The notes under the pieces are model-generated. The model searched no databases, was not told the origin of the DNA, and was given only the letters and a program-made list of their open reading frames with translations. Both the position numbers and the translations under genes were made by a program. Source: Kappaphycus alvarezii (Eukaryota > Rhodophyta > Florideophyceae > Gigartinales > Solieriaceae). Taken from it: DNA of 64,000 bases. Shown here one piece after another: positions 47,701-58,794 of the stretch (its first letter is position 1; each line of letters starts with the position of its first letter). The stretch is from assembly GCA_002205965.3 (NCBI GenBank), contig NADL03000471.1, positions 1,240,001 through 1,304,000 on the forward strand, in the 5' to 3' direction.

Positions 47701-49327
47701 ACTGGCTTCTCAACGTTCTCACTTTCCAAGGGCTCACTTATGGCATGATGACCATTAGTCTTGGCGGCCTCAGATTCGTCCATGTCAAAAACTTCTTCTC
47801 ATTCTCCGCCTTAGTACCCTCTGCCTTGTCCTGTGTAGCCTTTTCCCCACTCCGTTTATTTCGTGCCTGCAAACGCATCATTTCTACCTTCTTCTGCCAT
47901 TTCCTCAACAGTCCGGGTTCCCCTACGATTACGCTCTTCCCTGGACGGCCTCATTGCAGGCGTTGCGGCTGGCAAATTCTCTGAATCCCTTTTGGTCGGC
48001 GACGAATTGGTCACAAATCCCGGCGGAGGTGCTGCAGCCAAAGTTTCTTCCTTTCGCATACCAAATGCAATTGCCAACGGCTTAAATCCATGATCCGCAT
48101 TTTTACTCACGGGTAACTCAGAATCGTAGTATCCTCCTTCTCCCACTGAATCAGCTGGGCTCCTGTGAATGGACCTTGTGTCTCTCCTTGCGGGTCGCGG
48201 TAATACCATAGACGCTCACTCTCGGACTCAAGCTCCTGCCTCATCTTATTCTCTGCCTCTCCTTGCGAATGCAGACGGGAGTCACGCCCTGATTCTTTGT
48301 CATGATGAGACGAGTAACTAGAAACACTCGACTCTCGATGAGAACCTTTCGCCAACGCGCTTAAATCTCGGGTATTGGTTGGCTTGAGCGCCTCCTTTTG
48401 ATTCCTCCCGAACAAGCCTGTATCCCTTGAAAACCCAGACCTGCCACCGCCTGTCCCAAATGCTCCCATCAAATCTCCCGTGGACTTCCTTGCTGAGGTC
48501 CCCATGCCTCCTCCGACAGCATTTCCTGTAGACAACTCATCCGAAGACGAACCAGGATACTTTGCGCCTCCAGAGGCGACAGCGGAGTTTCCCGAAGTGC
48601 CACCACGCCAATTGGCCTTCGAATCAGCGGTGCCACGCGTAGCAGTACGATTCCAATATGGCTGGGAATGGTTCATTTTGTCCGTCGCATGGCCATTCGG
48701 GGAAGGTGCACGGGCAGAGGCATTGCTTCGAGGCTTGAGTGCCAAAGGGCGACGTTCCGAGGCGGCAGCGGCGGTAGGGCGCTCCGCGGCAGCTAGGACA
48801 GCAGCGCCGGACCAAAAGTCGCGATTGGTTTGGGTCACGTGAGCAGATTTCTTCGACGACAGAGCAGAAGACGAGGCAAGGTCTGACGAGTTGGACGGAT
48901 TGGGGGGTGTACTGAAGCGGGATGGTCGCGACCGAGATGGCTTCGACGCCGGGACGAGGGGCCGGCGGCGGAAAACGAGCGCGGGGTGGTCGGCTGCGGA
49001 GGGTCTGCAAGCGCGGAAACATGGGTCAAAGTGTCATCAGGTGCTATGTTGACCGGGACGAGGGGTTCGGAGAGGAGGTGAGACCAGGGTATTCAGACAT
49101 GTTGAAGGAATTACAGCAGTAGTATGGGTTCGTACAGGTCAGAAGTTGGCTTTGGAATATGTGATACGTGGAGAGGCATTCGGTGGGGGAGGGGGAGAAG
49201 GCGCGACCGAGTTTGAAGGAAGACTGGTTGTCGGAGCGGTAGGATTCACAGATGGAGGATTCTTCGAAAGTGAGGTCCAGCCGGGACCCAACTTGAGTTC
49301 CTGAGAATCGGTTGGCTTGGTAGACAT
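44738..49327 (-). CDS. GIGYF-like GYF-domain protein (long, frame broken by indels)
   Basis: Chosen start is ATG at 49327 (MSTKPTDSQELKLGPGW), with the stop TAA at 44740-44738. In order: a Pro/Ser-rich N-terminus; ITYSKANF followed in the next frame by DLYEP (about 49150), resembling an eIF4E/4EHP-binding Y-x-Y-x4-L motif; a Ser/Gly-rich linker; and the GYF domain at about 48225-48090 (RLWYYRDPQGETQGPF, then after an indel GGYYDSELPV). Beyond lie Pro/Gln-rich text, a VQAEAR tandem repeat (46726-46880), a Gln/Ala-rich helical region, a Glu/Arg coiled coil (45700), and a conserved end FANWCTENMQRITG ... LKSASEIRDTVLQNLG then RSFADEFIRRLEFE. GYF domains bind proline-rich ligands. GIGYF/EXA1-type proteins repress translation with eIF4E-family partners. 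At least eight frame changes occur; motifs persist across them. Confidence 0.8.
46726..46880. repeat. 18-bp coding tandem repeat (VQAEAR) with a 2-bp deletion
   Basis: About eight units of an 18-bp word (on the plus strand CGCGCCTCAGCTTGCACT) encode the hexapeptide VQAEAR on the minus strand inside the GYF protein. One unit, near 46805-46820, is 16 bp because two bases are missing. The ORF leaves the VQAEAR frame exactly there and reads KLRREC instead. Confidence 0.85.
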
Positions 49328-49329
49328 GG

Positions 49330-51998
49330 CGATTAATTTTCCAATGGGACAAGCGGTGCAGGCGCGACGACGGAGGGTGAAGGACGGAAGTCGGGATGAC
49401 GGGAGGGGAGAAGGATGGTGGCAAAACGGTTCCTGGGTTGGTGCAAGAAGCAGATGCTTCAATCGGATGGTCAACAGATCTGGAGAGACGGGTTGAGTAG
49501 GAGAGGAGCGATGGCGAAAGCCAACGGGAGCGCACAAGAGAAGGGGAAGGATGCAAGGGGTGGTGAAGTTTGGGACGGCAAGGAGGAGGAACGCGGTGAT
49601 GAGGGGTGCGACGTTGGGGAAGGGACGGGGAGGAGCAGTTTTTTTTAAGGCAGGTTGGGAAAGGCAAGTGATGGGGAGGGTGATTGGGTGGAAAGAAAGA
49701 TAAGGCCAAGCCAGTTGGTCGTGATTCGGAGCGAAGTGTCGGGGAGGAGTGGCGGGGTGTGAAAAGGTGTTGGAAAAAGGTATCGTGGGAGGGGAGGGCC
49801 GTGCGACGGTCACATGGTTGCATACAACCCTTGAAAAACTTTCCATTTTTCTGGGTATCCGTTTCAACTGCGTTTGAGAAGAAAATGGCAAGGGGGATCA
49901 CCGGACAGCTGTCCTCTTCGATAATGCAATTATCTGTATTGACTGGCAATTGACCAGCCAAATTATTTGGCGTTTGAGGGTGTAAGTTACTGTAATTTAA
50001 TGTACCCCTCTCCTGGGCCAATTCTAACGTAATTGGAGGGGCCATGTGGCGGGATTCCTCTGGCCTCAACCCGATACATGTTCTCAGAAAGAACTTTGGA
50101 TGGGCCATTTCTCTTGACCTGTAAAAACTTCAGGGTGCTTACACTAACACCTGAAGAGTTTTTTTCAATTACTTGCTGTACAATGGTTGCAAAGTTGAAT
50201 ATTGCATTTTACAGTCTAGTCTAGAATACAGTTTGCCGCATTGGACGTTTGATTTACGGAACAATTTTAGTTCCACGTTTTAACTTACTGCGTCTACAGT
50301 GGTATTGTAATTAGTGTTTATTTCGGAATTCTAGGTGGCGTGCAGTAATTTTCTTATCCTGCATCGCCCTACAAATTGCATTTGAATGGCAACTAAATTT
50401 TTTGCCTGCAATTGCTAAGTGGCATGCAACTGTAACTAGGAGGCAAGTAAACACGTTTTAATTGAAACCAAGTCTCCAGTCATGGCGTAGTCGACAATTT
50501 CTACTGGCTCACGCCAATGAACATCAGTTGAGAAACGAGTGGGTGGAGAGAGAGCAGACATTGGAGTACGCCTCCTTGAAGGCACATAGGGCATCGGTAG
50601 AACTTCCTTGTCCCTGCTCTTTGCCAAAGTCATGCCCACAACCGCGACCGCACATAACAGTCTGCTGCTAACTTCAACCTTCACACCATTTGTAGTCCCT
50701 ATAAGAAACAATCACTCACCGTAAAAGTCTATTACAGGTAGTTTCGCTTCGTCCGCATCGTTTCTGTCTGTTCCGCGAAAGAAGCACATTTCGCAGTTGC
50801 CTGGATTTGCGCTTCGCTTATGTGAATCAAATACTCTGTCACTGTCCGACTGAAACGTGGTGTTATTCCCGCTCTTCACTCTTCCCTGTCCTCTTCTGAA
50901 ATTCCAGGCTGATGTATTTGGGCCCGTCATGAAAAAGGCGACCCAATGCCGAAGTGCCTGTCTCAGAAAGCCGCACACGCTCTTCCGACACTCGCAAGCT
51001 CATGGTACATTCACCATCACTATGTTCGTCCGCAGCAAACCGCATACCGGTACACGTCTAAACCCAGGTGAAAATTCAGTGACTTCTATCCACTGAGACA
51101 CTCAGGAACCAACCACGCCTCATTAAATCTTCATCCTCAGTTCCCTCCCACTGCCAACCACCTCTCCGCTTCTAGCCGACTGTGGTACTCCGCTCACGAC
51201 GAAGATCTCAAAAAGGCTACGACCATCATCTAACCGTTTAATCAACCCATTACTAAGTATGGTATACTTGTGCTTCAAACGTAGCGCTACTGTTGAGCAC
51301 GGAAGCTGCTGCCCCCGTGTCGCCATTCCATTAGAGCGAGAAAAGTCGATTCTCACAGAGGACCCCGCCAAGCATACTGTGCAAAACGTGGAAGTCCCCG
51401 TTTCATTATCTCAGGCTCCTCAATACACTTTACTTTCCCGCCACCGTCACAATTTCCTCGGCGTGTGCTCATCGATGGTACATTGGTCCGTCTCTCACTC
51501 CTTGCAATTGCCTAACCCGCCATCACTCTGAGCACTTCTGGGTGATTCACCGACGAGCCGCGAATGGTGGGAACTATCGTTAGTGCAGTCCATTGTGTAG
51601 CTCGCCACAAGTTCCAAGCGGACTGCATGATACAGTACACACGTACGGTATTGCAGACATTTGTAATGCGACAAATATGCGCCCATTTTTTGCACCTATC
51701 TACCTGCATTTTACAAAAAATTTCAGTCCACAATTCTACTCTGCGGTTCTCGACTACTGTACTGCACAGTACAGTAAATGTCCTTGCCGGAATCCTCCTT
51801 GTATATTCAGAGACGCACAAGTGGAACTACCACCCTAACGTTATATCTCAATGCTTCAGACGCCAAACATTGTCTTCTCCAACATCTGCCTAACACCACA
51901 TGCTCCCCCCGTCATGACCCTGAGCCCTACCTCACAAGCTCCAAACGATTTTTCCGCCCTCACACTGTACCATTCCACCTGCCGCCTGGATTTGAAGG
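49330..51998. other. Divergent intergenic region between the GYF and SPX-SLC13 genes
   Basis: The 49330-49900 part is purine-rich on the plus strand and gives long Pro/Ser/His-rich minus-strand frames that look like compositional ORFs. 49900-51998 has only short overlapping ORFs. A perfect hairpin, TACTGTACT-GCAC-AGTACAGTA, lies at 51755-51776, about 225 bp upstream of the transporter start, where it could be regulatory. Confidence 0.45.
51755..51776. promoter_or_regulatory. Palindrome upstream of the phosphate transporter gene
   Basis: Perfect 9-bp arms TACTGTACT / AGTACAGTA with a 4-nt loop. It is the longest of the TACTGTA-type inverted repeats seen. A regulatory role is only suggested by its position. 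Confidence 0.4.
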
Positions 51999-54404
51999 AT
52001 GCGTTTTTCAGAGACGTTGCGGTTCAACGCCAACCCTGATTGGTGGGTATTTACGTTCCATATGAGGAACTCAAACATTTAATCGAGCAGCTTCGTTATC
52101 TCCATCAAGCAATCTTTTTTTCTAGTGCCACTAGCGTGTCGGTGCAAGAGACAGATGATTCTACTGACGATGAGGTCGGGCAGGCGTCTTCGCCGCGTCC
52201 GATCCAACGCACCGCGAGTCGAAGTGCGTTGGCGCGCATGCATGAGGGAAATGTTCGTCCCGCTGGTTACTCTGCGGCACTTGGGGGCGTGGCGGTTTAT
52301 GGGGACATGGAGAGTGGAAGCGAGGGAGGCCTGAGGGAAAGGCTCGAGGAAAAGGATCAACTGTTTTTCGATCGTCTGGAAAAGAGCAAGAAGACTGTGG
52401 ATGAGTTTTTCTTTGGATTGAGGGACGAATTGAAGAATTGGGGACGAGTTGGAGGCAGAGGTCCTGAGAGTGAAGAATATGATGGAGGGAGTGAATGTAG
52501 TGGAGGGAATGCCATTGCTAAGGGTTCATGGGGGATACGGCGAAGGACTTTGGAGAATGAGCTAAAAGCACTGAAGAGACGCTTGGTGGGCCACTACAAG
52601 GAGTTGGGTGAGACGGTCGACTTTTCCACTCTTAATCGTACCGCATTTGACAAGATTTTGAAAAAGCATGACAAGTACACTAGACGCAATACGCGGGCAG
52701 CATTTATGGAAGGCGTCATGCGTGATTGTGCGTTTGTGGACACAAATGAGCTGGAGGTATTGCAAAAGCAAACAGAGCGGTTATATGGAGATATTTTTAA
52801 AAATGGCGACTCAAGGGCGGGAAGGGAAGAGTTAAAAGAGGGTTTGAGGGACTTGATTCTGTGGGATCGAAATACTATTTGGAGGATGTGCTCAGGAGGA
52901 GAGAAAAGTGTCCGCCCTTCGTGCTGTAAAGGGGGGACCACCATAGACATTGAGAAAGAGAGTGCAAAGGTGATGTTCAGGCCAAGTTGCTACCACTCAC
53001 GTTATCTGCAGTGGCCTTCGTTGCTATATTGCTAGCTCCGCAGCTGGTTCGTGGCCTGGTCGTGGACGGTGGCAAAGAATACCCAGACGATGTTCTCGAT
53101 GCTGCCAATCGCTGTTTGGCTGTGACAGTATGTGTTGTGATATTGTGGGCGTGAAGGAATACCTCTATGTCACTTCCTTTTTGGTGATTCCACTGATGGT
53201 TTTATGCCATGTGTTTCTAGATCCGGAGGGAAAGCCCTTGACCCCAGACAAGGCATCCTCTGAAGTGTTTCGAGCGTTGAGCTCGCCGACCTTGCTTCTG
53301 ATCATCTGCGTGTACGCGCTTGGGGCTGCTCTGTCAAAGTTCGAACTAGACAAATTTGTTGCGAATCGCATATTAGCAAGGGTACGGAGACCGCACTACC
53401 TTCTTCTGGCAGCGATGAGTTTGGCAGTGCTTGTTTCCATGTTTGTAAGCAATGTTGCAGCCCAGTTCTGCTCAACTCCGTGATGATGCCTACGATCGAC
53501 GCAATGAGCCAGATAGAGGGCAATCGAAAGTATGTTCGCTGCTTATTACTAGGCATAATGGCAGCAAGTAATATAGGGGGTTTGCCAGCCCAATTGCATC
53601 GCCACAAAGTGCTGTAGCGCTTGGTCTTCTGACGGGAGAACAAGATTTCGTTTGTGAAGTGGCTTGCAGTTGCCCTTCCTCAGTGTGCGGCAATGGTAGC
53701 AATCTTTTACGCGGGACTCTTGTGTGTACAAGCCGAATAAGCATGCGCTCCACCACTGCCGCGTTTCTCGGAGAGTTTCCGGTGGCCGCACTGGGTGACC
53801 ACTGGGACATTGCTCATCACTGTGCTAATATGGTCGGATCACACGCTGCAAGATATATTTGGATCTGCAGGCGTAGTCGCGGTAATACCAGTATTAGTAT
53901 TCTTCGGCACTGGAATCTTGAAGAAGGAAGACTTTAACAATCTCCCTGGGATGTAGTTTACCTTGTTGCGGGTGGGAGTGTGCTTGGAGCTGCAGTCGAA
54001 TCTTGCAAACTCCTGGACCTTGTCGCAGAAAGACTGACAGCAACTATTGGTACAAGCAGCTTGTACTTGATTTATGTGATCTTCTCTCTCTTTATGGCGG
54101 CTGTCGCGAATGCAGTGTCCCACACAGTCTCCTCTATAATTGTATTGCCTCTGATTTTTAAGATTGGGGAGCCGATGGGGCATCCACAACTTTTAGTTCT
54201 CGCTGGTACTTTCGCCGCTTCTTGTGCTATGGCGCTACCCATTAGCTCCTTCCCGAATATTTCTGCGACCCAAGTACAGGATGAAAAGGGGGATCCGTAT
54301 CTCTCAGCCAGGGATGTGCTGCTTGTGGGGTCACTGATGACTCTTCTAGCTGTTGTATTCTGTTATCACTGGGATATGTGTGGATGATTTCATTAGGGTT
54401 GTAA
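51999..54404 (+). CDS. SPX-SLC13 phosphate transporter (PHO87/PHO90/PHO91 type), frameshifted
   Basis: The start ATG at 51999 gives MRFSETLRFNANPDW, the classic SPX N-terminus. After an indel it continues YVPYEELKHLIEQL. The SPX core follows, with the basic cluster AFDKILKKHDKYTRR (about 52650-52690) that in known SPX domains binds inositol pyrophosphates and reports phosphate status. From about 52970 hydrophobic helices begin: VAFVAILLAPQLV, RCLAVTVCVVILWA, YLYVTSFLVIPLMVL, SPTLLLIICVYALGAALSKF, VSMFVSNVAAPVLLN across an indel, then ASNIGGFASPIASPQSAVAL, the sodium/substrate hairpin signature of SLC13. Further blocks are FFGTGILKKEDFNNLPW and VSHTVSSIIVLPL. The end LGYVWMISLGL stops at 54402-54404. 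The likely job is sodium- or proton-coupled low-affinity phosphate uptake or vacuolar export, gated by SPX. About seven single-base frame changes interrupt it. Confidence 0.85.
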
Positions 54405-55231
54405 TTCAGTAGGAGAGTCGTGATTAACCGATCGGAAGTTACAGGATTGCCTTCATCAGCGAGGACTACTACAGTAGTACACTCTTCTCATTGGATGCGC
54501 TAATTCGTACAACTTTCTCCCCCACATTCTTGGACTGGAAGTTTTCCGATCCTTAACCAGTTAGATGGAAGGGATCGGCTTGCGTAACTTTCAGGCGGTT
54601 TGCGAAAGGCAAAATGGCAAGTGAATGTGTTTGATGCAAGCAGAAAACTACACTGAGGAAGCACGCCGTTGAAAACCCGGAACGGTGTTAATCCCGCTCC
54701 CGTCGGCGTTCAAACTTGTCATCAAGGCCGTTCCAGTCATTCTGGCGTATCCTGTAATTCGAAATTGTATAGCTCCAGGGACCTGAGTGTGACTGACTTT
54801 TGAATCGATGAGACAACTGTCCGTACTGGTCATGCAGAACCGCAAGCGTGCATTGTGTTCATATGGTGTCCGTCATTTATATCCAAGCTGCGCAAAGTTT
54901 GAGGATGTTGGGGAAGAAGAATCGTTGTAGGGAGATGGGCAACGAGCTTCGTAAGCCATTCTGCCTCGCAGAAAATTGCATACCCTATGGCATGCGCATG
55001 ACTATCGTTGACAGGGGCTCTAGGCACTGTTCTAACTAGTTTCATGGAGGCAAGTCGATCAAACGCTACGGTTTGCTTTATTATTAACTATTGACTTTTC
55101 TCAAGAGAGTTCCTGGTTTCCGTGATTGCATCTTCGTGATTGCAATTTCCTTGAGCAATTCCTACCCCCACGCTGAGAACGAAATTCATTCCATATGCCC
55201 CATTCGAGCGATTCGCCCTCCCTCTCGTGGT
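54405..55231. other. Intergenic between convergent genes
   Basis: 3' flank of the transporter and of the cysteine-rich protein gene. It contains ACTACAGTAGT-type inverted words near 54468 and no supported ORF. Confidence 0.4.
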
Positions 55232-56246
55232 CTACCATCTCAACGTAGTGCCAAAACCCTTAACGGAGTTTTCAATGCTTACGCACGTCCCCTCTGGCTC
55301 TTGTTTGCCAAGACTGCGCTGCGACTTTTGCATGCAACGCGAACCGGCCTCCTTCGCCTTCTTGGCCACCTTTCGAGCCTTGTCCCTTTTCTGCCTGCAG
55401 CTTTTCTTCAAATTCCGCCCCTCCCTCGCCTTTTCCCCGCACCCGCGTGCCTTCTTCTTGCGCTCACCTTCCAGAATGTTGATGTCCTCGCGCAACCTGT
55501 TACACAGTTCCTTGTTCTTGCGCGGCTTCCTCTCCTCCTTCCAGCTGCTGCTTCTTCTCCTTCCTGATTCTCTCCGCCCGCCGCGCACCTCGCTTCAGCT
55601 TACGTGATGCCCGCAGCGCCTTGGCTGCCCTCCTTGACTCTTTCACCGCCTCCACCGCGAGCACCGCAGCCTCTTCCACCGCGTCCTCCACCTCCTCAGC
55701 TTCCCTGTCGATCTCATCCAGCTCCTCGTCCGGCAAGTCGTCGGCCACACGCTCCACTCCTTCAGCCCTGGTTGATCGCCCTGCTATCGTCCTCTCTTCG
55801 TCCTGAATCTCCTGAATCTGTTTCGTTGTGTCCGACTCATCTTCCGTCGCCTCGTCGCTGCTCCCGGCGGCCTCGGACTCGGCATTCTGCGCCGCGCTCA
55901 CAGTATCCAGCACGTCCGCTACGTTGGTGCACACTCCCGCCCCTGGCTCCATTTGACATGTGAAAGGCACCGTCTCGCTTAGAATCTCGTCCCCGACCGC
56001 AATGTGCTTGCCACACTTTGAGATCGAACACTTTTCGTACCCGAAACAATCGCACCGGTATCCCTCATTGCATTGACCTAGTAGGCAGTTGCCGTCACCT
56101 TGGCTGCGCAGACATGTGCCGGATGGGGTGCTGGTGGAGCACTGGCACTCGGTATCAGTGAGAAGGCAGTGTTCCTGGCCGATGACAGCAACGATGAGGG
56201 CGAGTGATAGCGCTGCGGCAGCCGCAACGGGAGCTGAAATCATCAT
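55232..56246 (-). CDS. Secreted cysteine-rich N-domain plus charged coiled-coil protein, left copy
   Basis: ATG at 56246 opens a signal peptide (MMISAPVAAAAALSLALIV, then AVIGQ). It is followed by about 75 residues with some 14 cysteines (ECQCSTSTPSGTCLRSQGDG, RCDCFGYEKCSISKCG). After a short spacer comes an acidic stretch (SEAAGSSDEATEDESDTTKQ), then alternating charged helices (DDLPDEELDEIDREAEEVED) and an Arg/Lys-rich coiled coil. A 2-bp loss relative to the right copy (CTGGAAGG against CTGGACAAGG, near 55547) shifts the frame. The coiled coil continues in the other frame to a stop at 55232. The cysteine spacing suggests disulphide-bonded extracellular modules, and the tail an oligomerising rod. 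I recall similar CDCFG-containing secreted proteins in red algae, but cannot name a family. Role unknown; cell wall or extracellular matrix is a guess. Confidence 0.7.
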
Positions 56247-56660
56247 TTAGACGGAATCAAAGGAGAGGATTGGGTTTGTCGTTTGCGGAGGATGGTAGAG
56301 GTTATTGAGAGTTTAGTTGGTGGAGGTAAGGTTGATGGGTTGAGAGTGTGAGGGCGGAAGGTGGTGATGAGGGATATTTAAATAGGGGATTGCGCACATG
56401 TTCCCCATGTCCATCGGCTGCTCATTACGTGTGGAGGGAGCACGGCACCGGCTCGTCCTCGAATTGCGTATCAAAGAGCGGATCTTCGAATTGCAAGTAA
56501 AGGGAGGGTGCCTTGAATTGTTACGAACATATTACAGTTACTGGGTTCGTTCTTGGATGGTATGCAGAGTAACGACGGGGTTATTTCCGTCAGCACGAGT
56601 GATGCGTGTTGATGATAGAACAAGTCGAGGCCGCTGCCAGGAACTCGTTGAAATTTGATC
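55275..56660. repeat. Inverted duplication, left arm
   Basis: About 1.39 kb, near-identical to the reverse complement of 58795-60164. The matching sequence includes the cysteine-rich protein gene, its upstream region with the TATA-like motif, and a further 270 bp. Most differences are single- or two-base indels. Similarity stops sharply near 55275 and fades near 56660. Confidence 0.85.
56375..56389 (-). promoter_or_regulatory. TATA-like box of the left cysteine-rich gene
   Basis: TATTTAAATA (56375-56384, palindromic) followed by GGGG gives TTTAAATAGGGG on the plus strand, about 130 bp upstream of the ATG at 56246. The same 12-mer is found before the right copy and before the acidic gene at 63121. 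Confidence 0.55.
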
Positions 56661-58794
56661 TTCTTGGTTTGTTGAAGAGAAGCAATCAAAATTGGAAAGA
56701 TGACATTTACGGGCTCGGCAAATGTCTTTGGCTCTTTACGTCCTTGCTCGAACGAATTGAAGGTATCTTATTGCCCTTGGAACGAGAGCGGCCCGCACCC
56801 TGGGTGCGGGCCCCTCTCGCTTGCGAATGGGATGTTGCAGAAGCGGTTCGATCAGTCTAATGCGTTTTGTTTAGGGTCTTTGTTTTACACCGCACTAATT
56901 TGCTCATTGGAATAGAAGAAAAAAGTTTAATACATTCAGTGTCTACTGGGGACTCGTAAAGATCAACGGTTACTGCCGGCGCCGCCGCGACACTCGCAGA
57001 GCGCGAGAAACATCGTCATTACGGCACTTACTGCAACCGAAACGATATCCTCCTCTCCCCCGTCGGAATTGATATCTATGGCGCCTTGGGCGACGACGGT
57101 AAGGCTTTTTTCCGCCGCCTTGCTTCCTTCGCTGCTTCCCGTCGCGGTTCCTCCCCTCAACAGGAGCTCCGCGACTTCGTTACCCGTTTTGCATTTAGTC
57201 TCCAAATAATGCAGGCGCGACAAGTTTCTACCCGCCGCCCGCATCCGTAGTTAATTTATGAATACCCTCCGCACGCCTCTGTGCGACATTGTACGACAAA
57301 TAAAGATCTACCACCAAGATCTACCACCGCTGGGGACAGAGTGCTTTCACATGTGGGCAAAAACGCGTTTTAAGATGTTAATTTCGAAAGATCATACTTA
57401 CTGTATTATCTAGAATGCAAACCGACTGGCCGACTGTTCCGTTAAGAGTCCGCAAGATGGTGGCCATTGCCACCGACGACCACAAGGCGCGAAGAGAAAT
57501 TTCACAGAGTTTGTTTGCACAACTCTTTTGTGTGTGATCTTGACAGAAACAATCAATGAAGAAGACTTAAATACGTTGAGCGACTGGATGCATCCAGTTC
57601 TTACAGCAGAAAACATGGGAGCTACCGTAGTTAGGAACTTTTCGTTCTCCGAAGTACATTGAAACAAGTGGTGCGAGAGGATGAACTTTGGTACCGTGCT
57701 GGCGCGTGGCAAGCATGAGCACTGGACGCTCGGTGTCAGCTTGTGTTGAAGTTATCTGTGTTCTTCGACATGTGATTTAGATTTGAATCACTGGACGGTC
57801 ATGCGCCGGCGAGTCACTGTATCTTGCACTGCATCTTGCAAGTGTGCATTTTTACTACTGTTGACGAGTTTGTTTGGACAAATTGAGGATTGGAGGCATC
57901 GGTTTTCAGATGGAGTAAAGACCATGTTCCTCTATTGTTTCATACATGGCCAGACATCTTCATGTTGTCTCCGCCGAGCCGTCCATGAATGACAATGATA
58001 ATATCCTAGACAGTATTTCTGAAGATTTCGCATCTGTAGAACAGCGGTGGTCCATGCCATTTATGAGAGCAACTTGCAAAGTTCCACCTCGGAAGAAACC
58101 GGTTGGAATAAAAGTCATCATTGCTCCTCTAGTAAACAGTGAAAGTGCAACAGGTCTTTGAGAAGTGTGAATATCTTACTAATGGAAATGTTTGGGATTT
58201 CTAGCGAAATGGTTCCGCTTTCAAGTGCGAGTTCAGTTTCAACAAGCTGCGCAACACTCCATGAGGTTACGCAAAAACTGTTGAAATGAGTACTTAAAGC
58301 TAGTCTCACCAGTTGACCAGCCTCAAAGACAAATCTGAGAAACTCGAAAGTGGGCGCAATGGCAAACGCGGTGTTACTGCACTTGAGTTATCTAAATGAG
58401 AATATAATCCGAAATGCAATATTGCGCTGAACCGGAGACCATCTGGAAGACAGATTTAAAGATACACTAACCTTCTCCCCGTTTGTTGTCCGCTACCTCC
58501 TTGCGCCAAAACGACGCACCCAGCTTTTCGGCAGGCATCAAATATAAAACCCACTGTCTCGTCCTCCATACTCACGAGAGAGGCGGATTATACATTAGAG
58601 CGAAAAAAGTTCTAGAACCCTAACCAAGAAGCATTAACTGGCCACATTAACTTCACTGACTGTGCTGAAGAAAAAGATCTTCCTCATCAACAGAAAAACC
58701 ATCCCGTTCCCTCGTCTTTGCTTCAATACAAAATTAAAACAATTATACTCACAACATTTTGCGCACATGAAAGGCTGTTGCTGTCTTGCAATTT
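56661..58794. other. Unique spacer between the inverted arms
   Basis: About 2.1 kb. The only reasonable ORF is 56963-57244 (-), described separately. A self-complementary GC stretch CGGCCCGCACCCTGGGTGCGGGCC near 56790-56813 forms a strong perfect-arm hairpin. The rest shows nothing recognisable. Confidence 0.5.
56963..57244 (-). CDS. Small hypothetical protein (93 aa)
   Basis: A minus-strand ORF starts MRAAGRNLSRLHYLETKCKT and has a Gly/Ser/Glu-rich middle and a hydrophobic C-terminal segment (DIVSVAVSAVMTMFLALCEC) that could be one membrane helix. No homology is recognised. It lies in the spacer of the inverted duplication. Coding status is uncertain; it is kept because composition and codon pattern are more ordered than in the neighbouring ORFs. 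Confidence 0.3.
   Translation of the reverse strand: MRAAGRNLSRLHYLETKCKTGNEVAELLLRGGTATGSSEGSKAAEKSLTVVAQGAIDINSDGGEEDIVSVAVSAVMTMFLALCECRGGAGSNR

Noticed and set aside
49044-50108. 354-codon minus-strand ORF
   Set aside because: Pro/Ser/His-rich composition follows from a pyrimidine-rich minus strand, and it overlaps the GYF gene start in a competing frame. No conserved motif.
41581-54404. Introns as the explanation for frame changes in the host genes
   Set aside because: Conserved blocks are adjacent with no extra sequence between them and no GT...AG bounded gaps; shifts of one or two bases suffice.
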